Shown piece after piece: positions 8,200-17,194 of a stretch of DNA of 48,745 bases. Each line of letters opens with the position of its first letter. Within the stretch, counting starts at the first letter, position 1. The DNA comes from Bacteroidales bacterium. Its GTDB lineage: Bacteria; Bacteroidota; Bacteroidia; Bacteroidales; Muribaculaceae. A model generated the notes under the pieces. It was not told the DNA's origin, made no database searches, and saw only the letters and a program-made list of their open reading frames with translations. Made by a program: the position numbers and the translations under genes. Location: positions 1 through 48,745 of the forward strand of contig JAAVFJ010000044.1 of the NCBI GenBank assembly GCA_014800845.1, given 5' to 3'.

Positions 8200-9963
8200 T
8201 TACTTTTTGATTAAAGACTCATCTTCTATGTTGTTGATCAGCTCCACACCGGCATCGTAGGTGTCGGGCATGCTGATACCTGAAGCCGAACCATATTTTG
8301 CAAACTCACACTGGTCAAGCAGGGAGATGGTCTTGGCTACGGTGGCGTCGGAGATTCCGGCTGACAGCAACTTGTCACTGATGTTCTCGCGGGTGAGCTC
8401 GGAGGTGGGGATGTTCAGTTTGTCGCTGAAGTAGCCCCAGAGAGCTTTAAGCATCTCCTCATAGAAGCGGGAGCTGTCGTTCTTGCGCATACATTCTTGG
8501 GCTTTGCTCAGCCTGCGGCGTGCAAGCTTGCCGGCCTTGCGGCGACGCTGACCCACCACATCGGCAAGTCGGGCCATGCGGCGACGGTTGAGAAACAGCA
8601 CTACTATCAGACCTGCTATGGGGACAAGAATCCATGCCCAAATCCAGGGGCTGGAGATGAGTAGCCGGTAAGACTTATATTGCGTGCCGGCAGGCTGGAG
8701 CTCATCGTTGAACACTCGGAGGTTCTCGCCGGCGGATTTAGCCGTACCCGGCTCGACATTGACCGTGAAACCCTGAGCCTCAACAGTGTAATAAGCGCCC
8801 TTTTCGGGGTTGAAGAAGAGGAACTTCACAGGAGGAATTTCGTAGCTGCCCTCGCGCTGCGGAATAATTGCACAATCGTAAGTGACGGAGCCGGAGACGC
8901 TCGAGGCACCCACCTTTTTGTTCATGGAGTCCTCGCTCTTCAGGAACTTTAGGTCTGCGGGGTATACCTCCTGCAGATCGGGAAGGGACAGGTAGCCCAT
9001 GTTGCCTGTGCCGGAAATGATGTAGCGCACCGTTGACACCTCGTGAGATTTCCATTTCTTGGTGACCAGCTCTGCCTTTACGGTAAAATCACCCACGCCG
9101 CTCAGCACTCCATCGTGAGGGGGGAGCGGACGCACGTTGAGTTCCAAATCGTTGGGCTTCGCATCTATTTGCTTAGGCTGCACACGACTCATCACTCCGA
9201 ATGTGGGGTCGTGATATGTGAATCGCTCGGCCACCGACCCGGTGTAAGCATTGCCTAAAATCTTTGCAACCCCCGGCTGAGTGGGGTATATGATGTAGCG
9301 AGCTATGACTGCTGACTCGTAAGCGCGACCATTGTAGTCGGCAAGCGACAGGGAACGGGACACCGCGTCCGAGGCTTCGTAGGTGCAATTGCCAAACTTT
9401 GGGGAAGCGGCTGCTGTCCAGTCGAAAATGGAGGTGTAGGAGGTGTAGAGACGCACCACATACTCCACGCCTTGCTGCTCGTAGGGACTGCTGTTGGAGA
9501 CTGTGGCTCTCAGAAACAATTTGCCATTGTCTGAGGAGGTCAGTGTCGGTGCTCCACCCTGGGATGCTGCGGGTGCCTGAGCGGCTCCGGCTTTTCCGAT
9601 GGTGAATCTTACGGTGTTAGACTTCGTATTGCCCACAGAGATGGGGCCGAAAGTGTAGGTACCTTCCGTCTCCGCGCGCAGTGTGACGGCATAAGAGGCT
9701 GAGGTGGAGGAGGTGGTCACGCCGTTGCGACTCACTACCTGAGAGGATTCGCTGCGCATCTGCAAAGGATAAAGCACCTTGCAGCCGGGAACGCTTTGGA
9801 CCGGTGCGGGTCGACCATTTACATCGCGTGTATCTATTATCAATGCAAACGTCTCCCCTACTCTCGGAGAGCCTTGCACGGAAATATTCACACTCGCCGC
9901 AAATCCCGTAAGGGAGAAGAGGGCGAGTATGAGTGTGAGGATATATCTTGAGGTACAGGTCAT
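8200..9963 (-). CDS. batD: BatD, Bat operon membrane protein
   Basis: This 587-aa protein has a cleavable signal peptide (1-22, ending TGFAA) and a long extracytoplasmic beta-rich region with Ig-like repeats (about 23-440). One transmembrane helix follows (about 443-462, WIWAWILVPIAGLIVVLFLN), then an Arg-rich cytoplasmic segment and a helical tail. This is the typical architecture and length of BatD. It sits between batC and batE. A partner role with the VWA proteins BatA and BatB in the periplasm is inferred from conserved clustering. Confidence 0.85.
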   Translation of the reverse strand: MTCTSRYILTLILALFSLTGFAASVNISVQGSPRVGETFALIIDTRDVNGRPAPVQSVPGCKVLYPLQMRSESSQVVSRNGVTTSSTSASYAVTLRAETEGTYTFGPISVGNTKSNTVRFTIGKAGAAQAPAASQGGAPTLTSSDNGKLFLRATVSNSSPYEQQGVEYVVRLYTSYTSIFDWTAAASPKFGNCTYEASDAVSRSLSLADYNGRAYESAVIARYIIYPTQPGVAKILGNAYTGSVAERFTYHDPTFGVMSRVQPKQIDAKPNDLELNVRPLPPHDGVLSGVGDFTVKAELVTKKWKSHEVSTVRYIISGTGNMGYLSLPDLQEVYPADLKFLKSEDSMNKKVGASSVSGSVTYDCAIIPQREGSYEIPPVKFLFFNPEKGAYYTVEAQGFTVNVEPGTAKSAGENLRVFNDELQPAGTQYKSYRLLISSPWIWAWILVPIAGLIVVLFLNRRRMARLADVVGQRRRKAGKLARRRLSKAQECMRKNDSSRFYEEMLKALWGYFSDKLNIPTSELTRENISDKLLSAGISDATVAKTISLLDQCEFAKYGSASGISMPDTYDAGVELINNIEDESLIKK

Positions 9964-10020
9964 AATCTGTTTGGGTTTACATTATCTATCAGCTGAATAA
10001 GGTGCTTTGCAGCGGGAATG

Positions 10021-10809
10021 TTACCAACGTTTTTCGCGTTGTCCGCGAGAACCCTGAGTGCCGAATTTGGCTCGTTTGAGCGTCTGCTTTTCCTTATCGG
10101 CGTTGTGCTTCAGGATTCTGTCGGCAGCCTGCTGACTCATGCCTCCTTGCTGCTGCCGAGGTCGCTGCTGTTGCTGCTGTTGGGGTTGCTGCTGTTGCTG
10201 ATCCTTGTTATCCTTATTATCTTTTTGGTCTTTGTTGTCCTTTTGGTCCTTGTTATCCTTATTATCCTTGTTGTCTTTATTGTCCTTATTGTCCTTGTTG
10301 TCCTTGTTGTCTTTGTTGTCTTTGTTGTCCTTGGGAAGCTTGAGTTGAGCGAGTCTGAGGTTCTTGCGAGCCTTGTCGTCAGCGGGGTTCAGACGCAACG
10401 CATCCTTGTAAAAGTCTACTGCAGCTCGGTAATCCTGAGCCAAATAACTTAAGTTTCCGAGGTTGTAAAAGGCACGAGCGGCGAGCGACTGGTTTTCACG
10501 GCTGTGCTGAGTTACGCGTGTAAAACCATCCTTCACCTCCTCCATGAGCTGTTCCTTCTCTTTCTGCTTGGACTGGTCCATGCCGTTTGCCACCATCATC
10601 TGCGCAAGGGCTTTGTTAAAAGTAGCAATAAGTGAAGAGGGATTGTCGCGCAGGGCTATCTTATATTGAGTAAGCGCTCTGTCATACTGCTTGGCACGGT
10701 AAGCCTCATTGCCGGCAGCTATAGCCTTGCGTTCCTCGCGTGTGCTGGCAGCGCTGAGCGACAGGGCGCCGAGAGCTATGGTGAGAAATATGATTAATAT
10801 CCTGTTCAT
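10021..10809 (-). CDS. batC: BatC, TPR protein with a Lys-Asp-Asn repeat tail
   Basis: This 262-aa protein has a signal peptide (1-21), a TPR region (about 27-155, with AYRAKQYDRALTQYKIAL and FYNLGNLSYLAQDY), and an unusual low-complexity tail. Residues 160-203 are an almost pure tripeptide repeat of Lys-Asp-Asn, with Gln replacing Asn at two points. Residues 204-221 are Gln-rich, and a basic end follows. The start overlaps the batB stop by 4 bp, implying translational coupling. TPRs are expected to scaffold the Bat complex. The tail length is probably variable between strains (inference from its tandem structure). Confidence 0.85.
   Translation of the reverse strand: MNRILIIFLTIALGALSLSAASTREERKAIAAGNEAYRAKQYDRALTQYKIALRDNPSSLIATFNKALAQMMVANGMDQSKQKEKEQLMEEVKDGFTRVTQHSRENQSLAARAFYNLGNLSYLAQDYRAAVDFYKDALRLNPADDKARKNLRLAQLKLPKDNKDNKDNKDNKDNKDNKDNKDNKDNKDQKDNKDQKDNKDNKDQQQQQPQQQQQQRPRQQQGGMSQQAADRILKHNADKEKQTLKRAKFGTQGSRGQREKRW
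10147..10332. repeat. 9-bp tandem repeat encoding the BatC low-complexity tail
   Basis: In 10201-10332 a nonamer close to TTGTTGTCC on the plus strand is repeated about fourteen times with slight variation (TCC/TCT, GTT/ATT). It encodes Lys-Asp-Asn on the minus strand. The adjacent 10147-10200 is CTG/TTG-rich and encodes Gln. Such arrays are prone to slippage in whole codons. Confidence 0.85.
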
Positions 10810-11849
10810 TTTGTAGCCTCCTTTTTAAAGAATGTGAACTTGGCCAACACACTGTTCTTTCTGTTTACCATGAACGCGTCAATCAGCATGCAGAGCAGAG
10901 CTAATGCGGCAAAATACATGAAGAGTTCCTGGTGAGTCACCAAGTTGCTGGTGGAGAGTGACGCACGTTTCACCTCCTTGAGCTGCTTCTGAAGCACTGA
11001 GAGCGCATCGGGAGCGGAGCCGTTGACATACACGCCGCCGCCGGCTTTCGCTATGTTGCGTGCCAGCTCCTCGTTGAGGTGAGTAGTCACTACTTCGCCA
11101 CTGTCGGAAGTAAACAGGCCACCTTTAGTATTGATTACGGAGCCCTCGGGTGTGCCAAAGCCTACCACATCGACCTGTATTCCGGCACCTCTGGCAGCCT
11201 TCACGGCAGCGAGCACCTCCTCCTCATTTTCCAGCTCCTCGGCATCGGTTATGAGCACTATGGCCTTGCCTATGTTTTTGTCATTGGTAAAGGATTCGAT
11301 GGCGTTGTTGATGGCTGCGGCAATGTTTGTGCCCTGCGAAGTTATCTGCTCAGGGTCGATGGTGGAGAGGAAAGATTTAGCCGAGGCATAATCGGAGCTT
11401 ACGGGGATGAGGGTGTAAGCTTCGCCGGCATAAGCCACGAGGCCCATGCGGTCGTTGGACATAGCGTCGAGCATTCTCTCCAGCATAATCTTAGCGGAGG
11501 CAAGGCGGGTCGGTCCATTCTCATCGTTAGTGGCCGAGGCGAGCATCGAGTTTGAGGCGTCAATGGCTGCCACCACTTCTATACCCTCGCGGTTGGAGGT
11601 CTGTTCGGTGATTCCACCCCACGGACGGGCAAGGGCCACCACAAGCAGACCTATCGCCACCAGGACCAGTGTTATCCTTATTGCAGGTTTGTATTTGGAT
11701 ACCTGCGGCATAAGGGGTGCAAGCACCTCAGGATTGCCAAACTTTTTCAGCTTGCGGCTACGTGCATGTCTCGCCAACCGATACAGAAGCCAGACGGCCG
11801 GTACCAGCAGGAGCAATAGGAGTAATATGGGGTGTGCGAATGTCAGCAT
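10806..11849 (-). CDS. batB: BatB, von Willebrand factor A membrane protein
   Basis: This 347-aa protein has two N-terminal hydrophobic segments (about 6-24 and 57-75), a VWA domain from about residue 90, and a C-terminal hydrophobic segment (about 310-327). The metal-binding MIDAS motif is intact: DASNS at 97-101. The paralogue batA lies immediately upstream. VWA domains bind protein partners through the metal site, and the Bat VWA pair is thought to act at the periplasmic face of the inner membrane. The gene is coupled to batC by an ATGA overlap. Confidence 0.9.
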   Translation of the reverse strand: MLTFAHPILLLLLLLVPAVWLLYRLARHARSRKLKKFGNPEVLAPLMPQVSKYKPAIRITLVLVAIGLLVVALARPWGGITEQTSNREGIEVVAAIDASNSMLASATNDENGPTRLASAKIMLERMLDAMSNDRMGLVAYAGEAYTLIPVSSDYASAKSFLSTIDPEQITSQGTNIAAAINNAIESFTNDKNIGKAIVLITDAEELENEEEVLAAVKAARGAGIQVDVVGFGTPEGSVINTKGGLFTSDSGEVVTTHLNEELARNIAKAGGGVYVNGSAPDALSVLQKQLKEVKRASLSTSNLVTHQELFMYFAALALLCMLIDAFMVNRKNSVLAKFTFFKKEATK

Positions 11850-11871
11850 AGAATCCTTAATTCATTAAAAA

Positions 11872-12846
11872 TCAGGGGATACGGCGAAGCACTGTGAAGC
11901 GCATGATGAGCTGGAGCATGTAAAGGATGAGAGCTGCAGCTATCCAAGGCGCATAAGCCTCGTCGGTACGCTTGAAGTTGTCAACGTTTATCTTTGAGCG
12001 CTCAAGCTTGTCAATTTCGTCGAACACGCGCTGGAGCGAATCGGTGTCGCGTGCTCGGAAGAATTGGCCGTTGGTGGTGTCAGCTATCTTCTGCAGGGTC
12101 TCCTCGTCGATTTCCACAGGGACGTTGGTAGTCACATTGCCGTAGAAACTGGACACGGGCACCGAGCCGGGCTGGCCGACAGCGATGGTGTAGACCTTAA
12201 CGTTCTTCTGAGCGGCTATCTGAGCGGCTGTCAGGGGGTCTACCTCGCCGGCATTGTTGGAGCCATCGGTGAGCAGGATGATGCTTTTGGAAACAGCTTT
12301 GCCGCCGAGCACTCTGTTTATACCACTCACAAGACCGTCGCCTATCGCAGTGCCGTTGCCGAGCGCACCCATCTGCAGGTGAGCTATGGCATTTAGCAGC
12401 GCCGGGCGGTCAGTGGTCAGCGGCATGTAGGTCATGCTCTCCCCTGCGAAAGCCACGAGGCCCATATTGTCATGGTCACGTTTCTGCACGAAGTCTGAGG
12501 CCATGGTGAGCGCCGCATCAAATCGCGTGGGGTTCATATCGGCAGTCTCCATTGACGCTGAAATGTCGAGTGCGAGCACTATGTCGGTACCCTCGATTGC
12601 TGAGTTAGATAGTGCGTCATGGGTCTGCGGACGGCAGAGCGCCACTATCACACAGTCTATGGCAAGCAGCTTGAGCGCAAATGCCACGTGCATGAGAGCC
12701 ACTTTGTAGCTGCCGCCACCCTTGAAAGCCCGAAGGGTTGAGACGGTGAGCGACGGATTGGCTGTCTTCCTTCCGGCTATATAAAAGTATATCAGCGGAA
12801 TATCAATGAGAAGCAGCAGCAAGAGCCAGGGGTGAAGCAGCGTCAT
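11872..12846 (-). CDS. batA: BatA, von Willebrand factor A membrane protein
   Basis: This 324-aa protein has hydrophobic segments at 5-24 and 52-70, a VWA domain with a complete MIDAS motif DISAS (94-98), and a C-terminal membrane segment (about 300-317). Length and architecture match BatA. The start overlaps the stop of the upstream gene by 4 bp, and batB follows after 22 bp. Together with the MoxR ATPase it forms the conserved MoxR/VWA module, in which the ATPase is proposed to remodel VWA-associated targets. Confidence 0.9.
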   Translation of the reverse strand: MTLLHPWLLLLLLIDIPLIYFYIAGRKTANPSLTVSTLRAFKGGGSYKVALMHVAFALKLLAIDCVIVALCRPQTHDALSNSAIEGTDIVLALDISASMETADMNPTRFDAALTMASDFVQKRDHDNMGLVAFAGESMTYMPLTTDRPALLNAIAHLQMGALGNGTAIGDGLVSGINRVLGGKAVSKSIILLTDGSNNAGEVDPLTAAQIAAQKNVKVYTIAVGQPGSVPVSSFYGNVTTNVPVEIDEETLQKIADTTNGQFFRARDTDSLQRVFDEIDKLERSKINVDNFKRTDEAYAPWIAAALILYMLQLIMRFTVLRRIP

Positions 12847-13943
12847 AGGCTACCCTCCTTTCCCTTCTTGCCGGCACCCTTTTTCTTATTTCCTTTCTTG
12901 GATTTGGGAGCCTTTCCTGCCGGTTTCCCTGCTGACGGGGCCTGCGCGGGATTGGCAGCAGCCTGCTTGCTCGCCTCCTCCTCTTCGGGGGTAGGACGGG
13001 TGGTCTCCACGAAATCGTTTACTATCTTGAAGGCTTCGGTATTCTCATCAGGCAGCGATTGACCCTTGGCAAACTTCACGAAGTCGGCCAGCTCAAGGAG
13101 ACGCTGCAGCTCCCCGGCATATTGCTTCAGGCGCTCGTCGGAGGAGGCAGCCATGAGAAATTGCTGAGTGGTCATCTCAGGCGCAGAGACCTGGAAACGT
13201 CCGGCTATGTAGGTACGCAGGATGTTTGACAGAGCCACGAAATAGTCATCGGTCTGCCCCTGCTGCCAGAGATTGCGCTGCTTGAGCTCCGCGAGCGATT
13301 TCTTAGCCCGCTCGTAGGGGGTGAGCGCCGGCTTGGGTTTCGGCAGGAACGCACCTGTGCGGCGATAGTGAATCAGACCGGCTATGACCCCTGCGATCAC
13401 AATCAGAATCAGGAGGATAACCCACCAATAATTCACGATGAAATCGGGGAGTTTGTCGCTCCACTTCTGCTCTTCGTTGTCAGCCACATCGGTGAACGGC
13501 TCTATGTCGCTTTCGGGGTCTACAATCACCGGTAGCACCTTGAGGGCCACTCGGTTGCTGCTGATGGTGTCGGCACCTGCCACATACTGAATTGGCGGGA
13601 TGCTGAAGAAGCCTGAGTCAAAAGCCTGCAGCGGTATGCGGTAGTTCACCTGCATGCGTCCGGCGCTGAGCTCCACAGTGTCGGAGGTGTATCTGCGTCC
13701 CAGCTCTATGGAGTCGCCCAATAGCCCTACGAAGGGACGATTGTCGTCTTCGGCAAAGATGGGGAAATAGCCTGTAGTGCCGCGGTCCTTCACCACCTCT
13801 ATGTTAAGCGTGGTGACATTACCCATGAGCAGATGCGCCGAGTCAAGTTTCGCCTTGATGCTTGCGCGCTCAGCCCTCAGGGGGACTGCACAGACAGCTA
13901 TCAACGCCAGGAGCAGGGTAAATATGTTAATTCGTTGCCTCAT
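12843..13943 (-). CDS. Bat-operon membrane protein with BatD-like ectodomain
   Basis: This 366-aa protein has a signal peptide (1-24, ending VPLRA) and a beta-rich ectodomain (25-170). One transmembrane helix follows (about 173-192, WWVILLILIVIAGVIAGLIH), then a helical cytoplasmic region like that of DUF4381 proteins. The end is a Lys/Pro/Ala-rich basic tail (KGNKKKGAGKKGKEG). It occupies the place between the DUF58 gene and batA where Bacteroides Bat operons carry an uncharacterised gene. Its role is unknown, and the similarity to BatD in layout suggests a related scaffold. Confidence 0.7.
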   Translation of the reverse strand: MRQRINIFTLLLALIAVCAVPLRAERASIKAKLDSAHLLMGNVTTLNIEVVKDRGTTGYFPIFAEDDNRPFVGLLGDSIELGRRYTSDTVELSAGRMQVNYRIPLQAFDSGFFSIPPIQYVAGADTISSNRVALKVLPVIVDPESDIEPFTDVADNEEQKWSDKLPDFIVNYWWVILLILIVIAGVIAGLIHYRRTGAFLPKPKPALTPYERAKKSLAELKQRNLWQQGQTDDYFVALSNILRTYIAGRFQVSAPEMTTQQFLMAASSDERLKQYAGELQRLLELADFVKFAKGQSLPDENTEAFKIVNDFVETTRPTPEEEEASKQAAANPAQAPSAGKPAGKAPKSKKGNKKKGAGKKGKEGSL

Positions 13944-14002
13944 AGTTATTTAGCTTGTTTAGCCCGGAGATTATCCTCAATCCGCGCAGTTAGCAATCGG
14001 GC

Positions 14003-14872
14003 CTATCCACGATGGCGGAACAAACCGAGCAGATGCTTCACGAAATCCTCGTCGGTGGCTATGCTTGCCAGGTCCACACCGCAACGTGCTGTCGTGGCGC
14101 TGAGCTGCTGAGAGTGCTCATACCAGGCTTTGGCATACTGACGGCGTACTGATTTCAGGGAGGTGTCAACCCAGCGCACGGTGCCCGCTTCGCTATCGGC
14201 CATCCGCACGAGACCCACGTCGGGGAGCTCGGCATCGCGTCGGTCATAAACCTGAATAGCCACCAAGTCATGCTTCTTGTTGGTGAGCATCATGGAGTCC
14301 TTGTAGTCTGCCGGGGCTATGAAGTCGCTGATCAGGAATACGGTGCAGCGCTTCTTCTGCACATTGGTGAAGTACTCCAACGCACGGTTGATGTCGGTGC
14401 CGGTGTGCTCGGGACGAAAATCAATTATCTCACTGATTATGTGAAGGATGTGCTTTCGACCCTTCTTCGGAGGGATGAATTTTTCAACCTTGTCGGTGAA
14501 GAAAATCACCCCCACCTTATCGTTGTTCTGAATTGAGGAAAAGGCGAGTGTGGCGGCTATTTCAGCCATCATCTCCTTCTTCTCCATGCCCACAGCGCCG
14601 AAGTTTCCGCTGGCAGACACATCGATGAGCAGCATCAGCGTTAGCTCGCGTTCCTCCTCGTAGACCTTTACGAATGGTTTGTTATGGCGTGCCGTAACGT
14701 TCCAGTCTATGTCGCGAATGTCATCGCCATACTGGTACTCTCTTACCTCAGAAAATATTACGCCACGACCCTTGAAGGCAGTGTGGTATTCGCCCGCAAA
14801 AATATTCTGCGAGAGGCCACGCGTCTTGATTTCAATCTTGCGTATTTTCTTGAGTAATTCGTTTGGCTCCAT
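14003..14872 (-). CDS. DUF58 protein, VWA-like, of the MoxR-Bat operon
   Basis: This 289-aa cytoplasmic protein carries the DUF58 signature block (GDDIRDIDWNVTARH, residues 49-63, and KVYEEERELTLMLLIDVSAS at 69-88). DVSAS is a MIDAS-like motif. DUF58 proteins nearly always follow moxR, and here the gap is 5 bp. It is likely the soluble adaptor of the MoxR ATPase. No membrane segment is seen, unlike some longer DUF58 proteins. Confidence 0.9.
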   Translation of the reverse strand: MEPNELLKKIRKIEIKTRGLSQNIFAGEYHTAFKGRGVIFSEVREYQYGDDIRDIDWNVTARHNKPFVKVYEEERELTLMLLIDVSASGNFGAVGMEKKEMMAEIAATLAFSSIQNNDKVGVIFFTDKVEKFIPPKKGRKHILHIISEIIDFRPEHTGTDINRALEYFTNVQKKRCTVFLISDFIAPADYKDSMMLTNKKHDLVAIQVYDRRDAELPDVGLVRMADSEAGTVRWVDTSLKSVRRQYAKAWYEHSQQLSATTARCGVDLASIATDEDFVKHLLGLFRHRG

Positions 14873-14877
14873 TCAGA

Positions 14878-15873
14878 TCAGGGAACTTTTACTGCGTCGA
14901 GGATGTCGGTAATCACATCGTCAGCGGTGATATTGTTGGCTTCAGCTTCGTAAGAGAGACCGATGCGGTGGCGCAGCACATCGTGGCAGACAGCGCGCAC
15001 ATCTTCGGGGATAACATAGCCGCGGCCACGCAGGAAAGCGTAAGCACGCGAGGCCTGCGCCAGCGAGATTGAAGCACGGGGTGAGGCGCCGAATTCGAGG
15101 ATGCCTTTCAGGTTTTCCATGCCATACTTCTCCGGGTCACGGGTGGCGAAGACTATGTCTACGATATAGTCCTCAATCTTGCCATCTATGTAAATCTTGC
15201 GGACAATCTTCTGAGCCTCAAGTATTTCTTCGGGGCGGAGCAGCGGACGCACAGGCTCCTGTTCGCCCATGATGTTCTGGCGGATGATTTTCTTTTCCTC
15301 ATCCTTGGTGGGATAGCCTATCACTACCTTGATGAGGAAACGGTCCATCTGCGCCTCAGGGAGCGGGTAGGTGCCCTCCTGCTCTATGGGATTCTGAGTG
15401 GCCATGACCAGGAAGGGTTTGGGCAACGGGAAGGTGGTGTCGCCTATGGTCACCTGTCGCTCCTGCATGGCTTCGAGCAGAGCGCTCTGTACCTTTGCGG
15501 GGGCGCGGTTGATTTCGTCGGCCAGCACGAAGTTGGCAAACACGGGACCCTTTTTGATTTCAAACTTCTCGTTGCGCACGGAGTAGATCATAGTGCCTAT
15601 CACGTCAGCGGGAAGCAGGTCGGGGGTAAACTGAATACGGCTGTATTTAGCGTCAATCAGTGTAGCCAATGTCTTTATTGCCAGAGTTTTAGCCAGACCC
15701 GGCACACCCTCGAGGAGTACGTGGCCATTGCAGAGCAGAGCCACAAGCAGCGAGTCGACCAAATGTTTCTGACCCACGATGCGCTGGTCCATGCCTCGGG
15801 TTATCGTGTTGATGAATGACCCGTTAGCGGCTATCAGCTCATTGAGCTCGCGGATATTTACAGTTTCGTTCAT
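14878..15873 (-). CDS. moxR: MoxR-family AAA+ ATPase
   Basis: This 331-aa AAA+ ATPase has Walker A GVPGLAKT (56-63), Walker B FVLADEI (115-121) and the MoxR block ATQNPIEQEGTYPLPEAQMD, followed by a lid domain. It is the first gene of the eight-gene Bat operon, which runs to 7385 with overlaps or gaps of at most about 60 bp. MoxR ATPases act as chaperone-like factors for VWA-domain partners. The start codon is fixed by the good N-terminus MNETVNIRELNE and by the promoter-like box upstream. Confidence 0.93.
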   Translation of the reverse strand: MNETVNIRELNELIAANGSFINTITRGMDQRIVGQKHLVDSLLVALLCNGHVLLEGVPGLAKTLAIKTLATLIDAKYSRIQFTPDLLPADVIGTMIYSVRNEKFEIKKGPVFANFVLADEINRAPAKVQSALLEAMQERQVTIGDTTFPLPKPFLVMATQNPIEQEGTYPLPEAQMDRFLIKVVIGYPTKDEEKKIIRQNIMGEQEPVRPLLRPEEILEAQKIVRKIYIDGKIEDYIVDIVFATRDPEKYGMENLKGILEFGASPRASISLAQASRAYAFLRGRGYVIPEDVRAVCHDVLRHRIGLSYEAEANNITADDVITDILDAVKVP

Positions 15874-15940
15874 AAGTAAGGAGTGTCTTTATAATCAGAG
15901 GGGGTGTAGAGAGTAACCCCTCCCCTGTTCTATTGATTCA

Positions 15941-15948
15941 CAAAATTA
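15941..15948 (-). promoter_or_regulatory. Candidate -7 box of the Bat operon promoter
   Basis: TAATTTTG on the minus strand is 67 nt upstream of moxR. No TTTG at the proper -33 distance is visible. The leader between box and start contains a GAGGGG/CCCCTC inverted repeat (about 15899-15926), which may fold in the 5' UTR. Confidence 0.45.
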
Positions 15949-16011
15949 CAAGGAATTTTTGGGAATGAGGAAAAAGCAATGTTAAAAGATTTAAACGTCT
16001 TGCGTCATTCT

Positions 16012-17118
16012 TTATTCCGGGCTCTTTTCTGAATTTTCAGCTTCTGCCTCAGCCTGCGCGGGGCTCTCTGAGGGGCGGGGAAATGCGTTCCAGCCCTGAG
16101 CCTTTATGCCGAGTTCCTGGCCGTCCCGTGTCACGAGTGCGCAGCCCAGTTCCGGCTTGGTCACATAGCCTATTACGGAGACGCCGGGGATTGCCTTCAC
16201 CTTGTCATGGTCGGTCAGAGGCACAGTGAAGAGCAGCTCGTAGTCCTCACCGCCATTCATGGCAGCCGTCACGAGGTTCATATTGAATTCCTCGGCCATC
16301 ACAGCTGTCTGATAGTCAATGGGTATCTTGTCTTCATACACACGGCAGCCGGTGCGGGATGCGTGGCAGATGTGCAGCAACTCCGACGAGAGGCCGTCGC
16401 TCACATCCATCATGGAGGTAGGCTTGATACCAGCCTTTCTGAGGGCTTCCACCACATCCTTGCGGGCCTCAGGTTTCAGCTGACGCTCCAGTATATACTC
16501 CTTGCCGGCAAAGTCGGGCTGGAAGTCGGGAGCGCCGTGGGCGGCAGCCACACTGTTCTCGCGCTCAAGCAGTTGCAGACCCATGTAAGCGGCCCCCAGG
16601 TCGCCTGAGACGCAGATGAGGTCGGTCTCTTTCGCACCGTCGCGGTAGACGATATCCTCCTCTTCGGCTTCGCCTATGCAGGTGATGCTTATGACAAGGC
16701 CGGTGGCTGAGGCCGAGGTGTCGCCACCTACGAGGTCAACCCCGTAGATTTCGCAGGCCAGGCGGATGCCGCTGTAGATTGCCTCTATATGCTCCACGGT
16801 GAATCTCGATGACATGCCGATGGAGACGGTGATCTGCTTCGGGGTGCCATTCATGGCGTAGATGTCGGAGAAATTGACCACGGCAGCCTTGTAGCCCAGG
16901 TGCTTCAGAGGCACGTAACGCACATCGAAATGTATGCCTTCAAGCAGCAGGTCGGTGGTGACGAGCACACGTTTGTCCTTGTAATCAAGCACTGCTGCAT
17001 CGTCGCCCACCCCTTTCACTGACGAGGGGTTCTTCAGCGGAAAATCGCGGGTGAGTCTGTCAATCAATCCAAATTCTCCGAGAGAGGCTATTTCTGTTTC
17101 GTTGGGGGTCATAAGCAC
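16012..17118 (-). CDS. thiL: Thiamine-monophosphate kinase
   Basis: This 368-aa protein makes thiamine diphosphate from thiamine monophosphate and ATP. It carries the ThiL/PurM-fold motifs: GVGDDAAVL (36-44), TTDLLLEGIHF, the NFSDIYAMNG block, GGDTS, and MMDVSDGLSSEL in the second half. The C-terminal 20 residues are Ala/Glu-rich (AQAEAEAENSEKS) and extend past the usual end. A second ATG two codons in (17112) is an equally possible start. It follows the purine nucleoside phosphorylase gene at the tail of a large operon. Confidence 0.93.
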   Translation of the reverse strand: MLMTPNETEIASLGEFGLIDRLTRDFPLKNPSSVKGVGDDAAVLDYKDKRVLVTTDLLLEGIHFDVRYVPLKHLGYKAAVVNFSDIYAMNGTPKQITVSIGMSSRFTVEHIEAIYSGIRLACEIYGVDLVGGDTSASATGLVISITCIGEAEEEDIVYRDGAKETDLICVSGDLGAAYMGLQLLERENSVAAAHGAPDFQPDFAGKEYILERQLKPEARKDVVEALRKAGIKPTSMMDVSDGLSSELLHICHASRTGCRVYEDKIPIDYQTAVMAEEFNMNLVTAAMNGGEDYELLFTVPLTDHDKVKAIPGVSVIGYVTKPELGCALVTRDGQELGIKAQGWNAFPRPSESPAQAEAEAENSEKSPE

Positions 17119-17145
17119 TTATTTTTCTATCAGATACAAAAATTT

Positions 17146-17178
17146 AAAGTGAGCCGAGGGGTTGCCTTGACTCACCTT
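17146..17178 (-). terminator. Hairpin between pnp and thiL, possible weak terminator
   Basis: An 8-bp stem with one mismatch (AAGGTGAG with CTCACTTT, reading the minus strand) is followed by AAATTTTTG. It could end part of the transcript from the upstream operon before thiL, or it may be a processing hairpin. Confidence 0.4.
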
Positions 17179-17194
17179 AATAAACAATTAAAGG

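Noticed and set aside
10018-10452. Plus-strand frame rich in Leu/Val/Ile
   Set aside because: It is the antisense shadow of the BatC Lys-Asp-Asn and Gln repeats, not a membrane protein gene.
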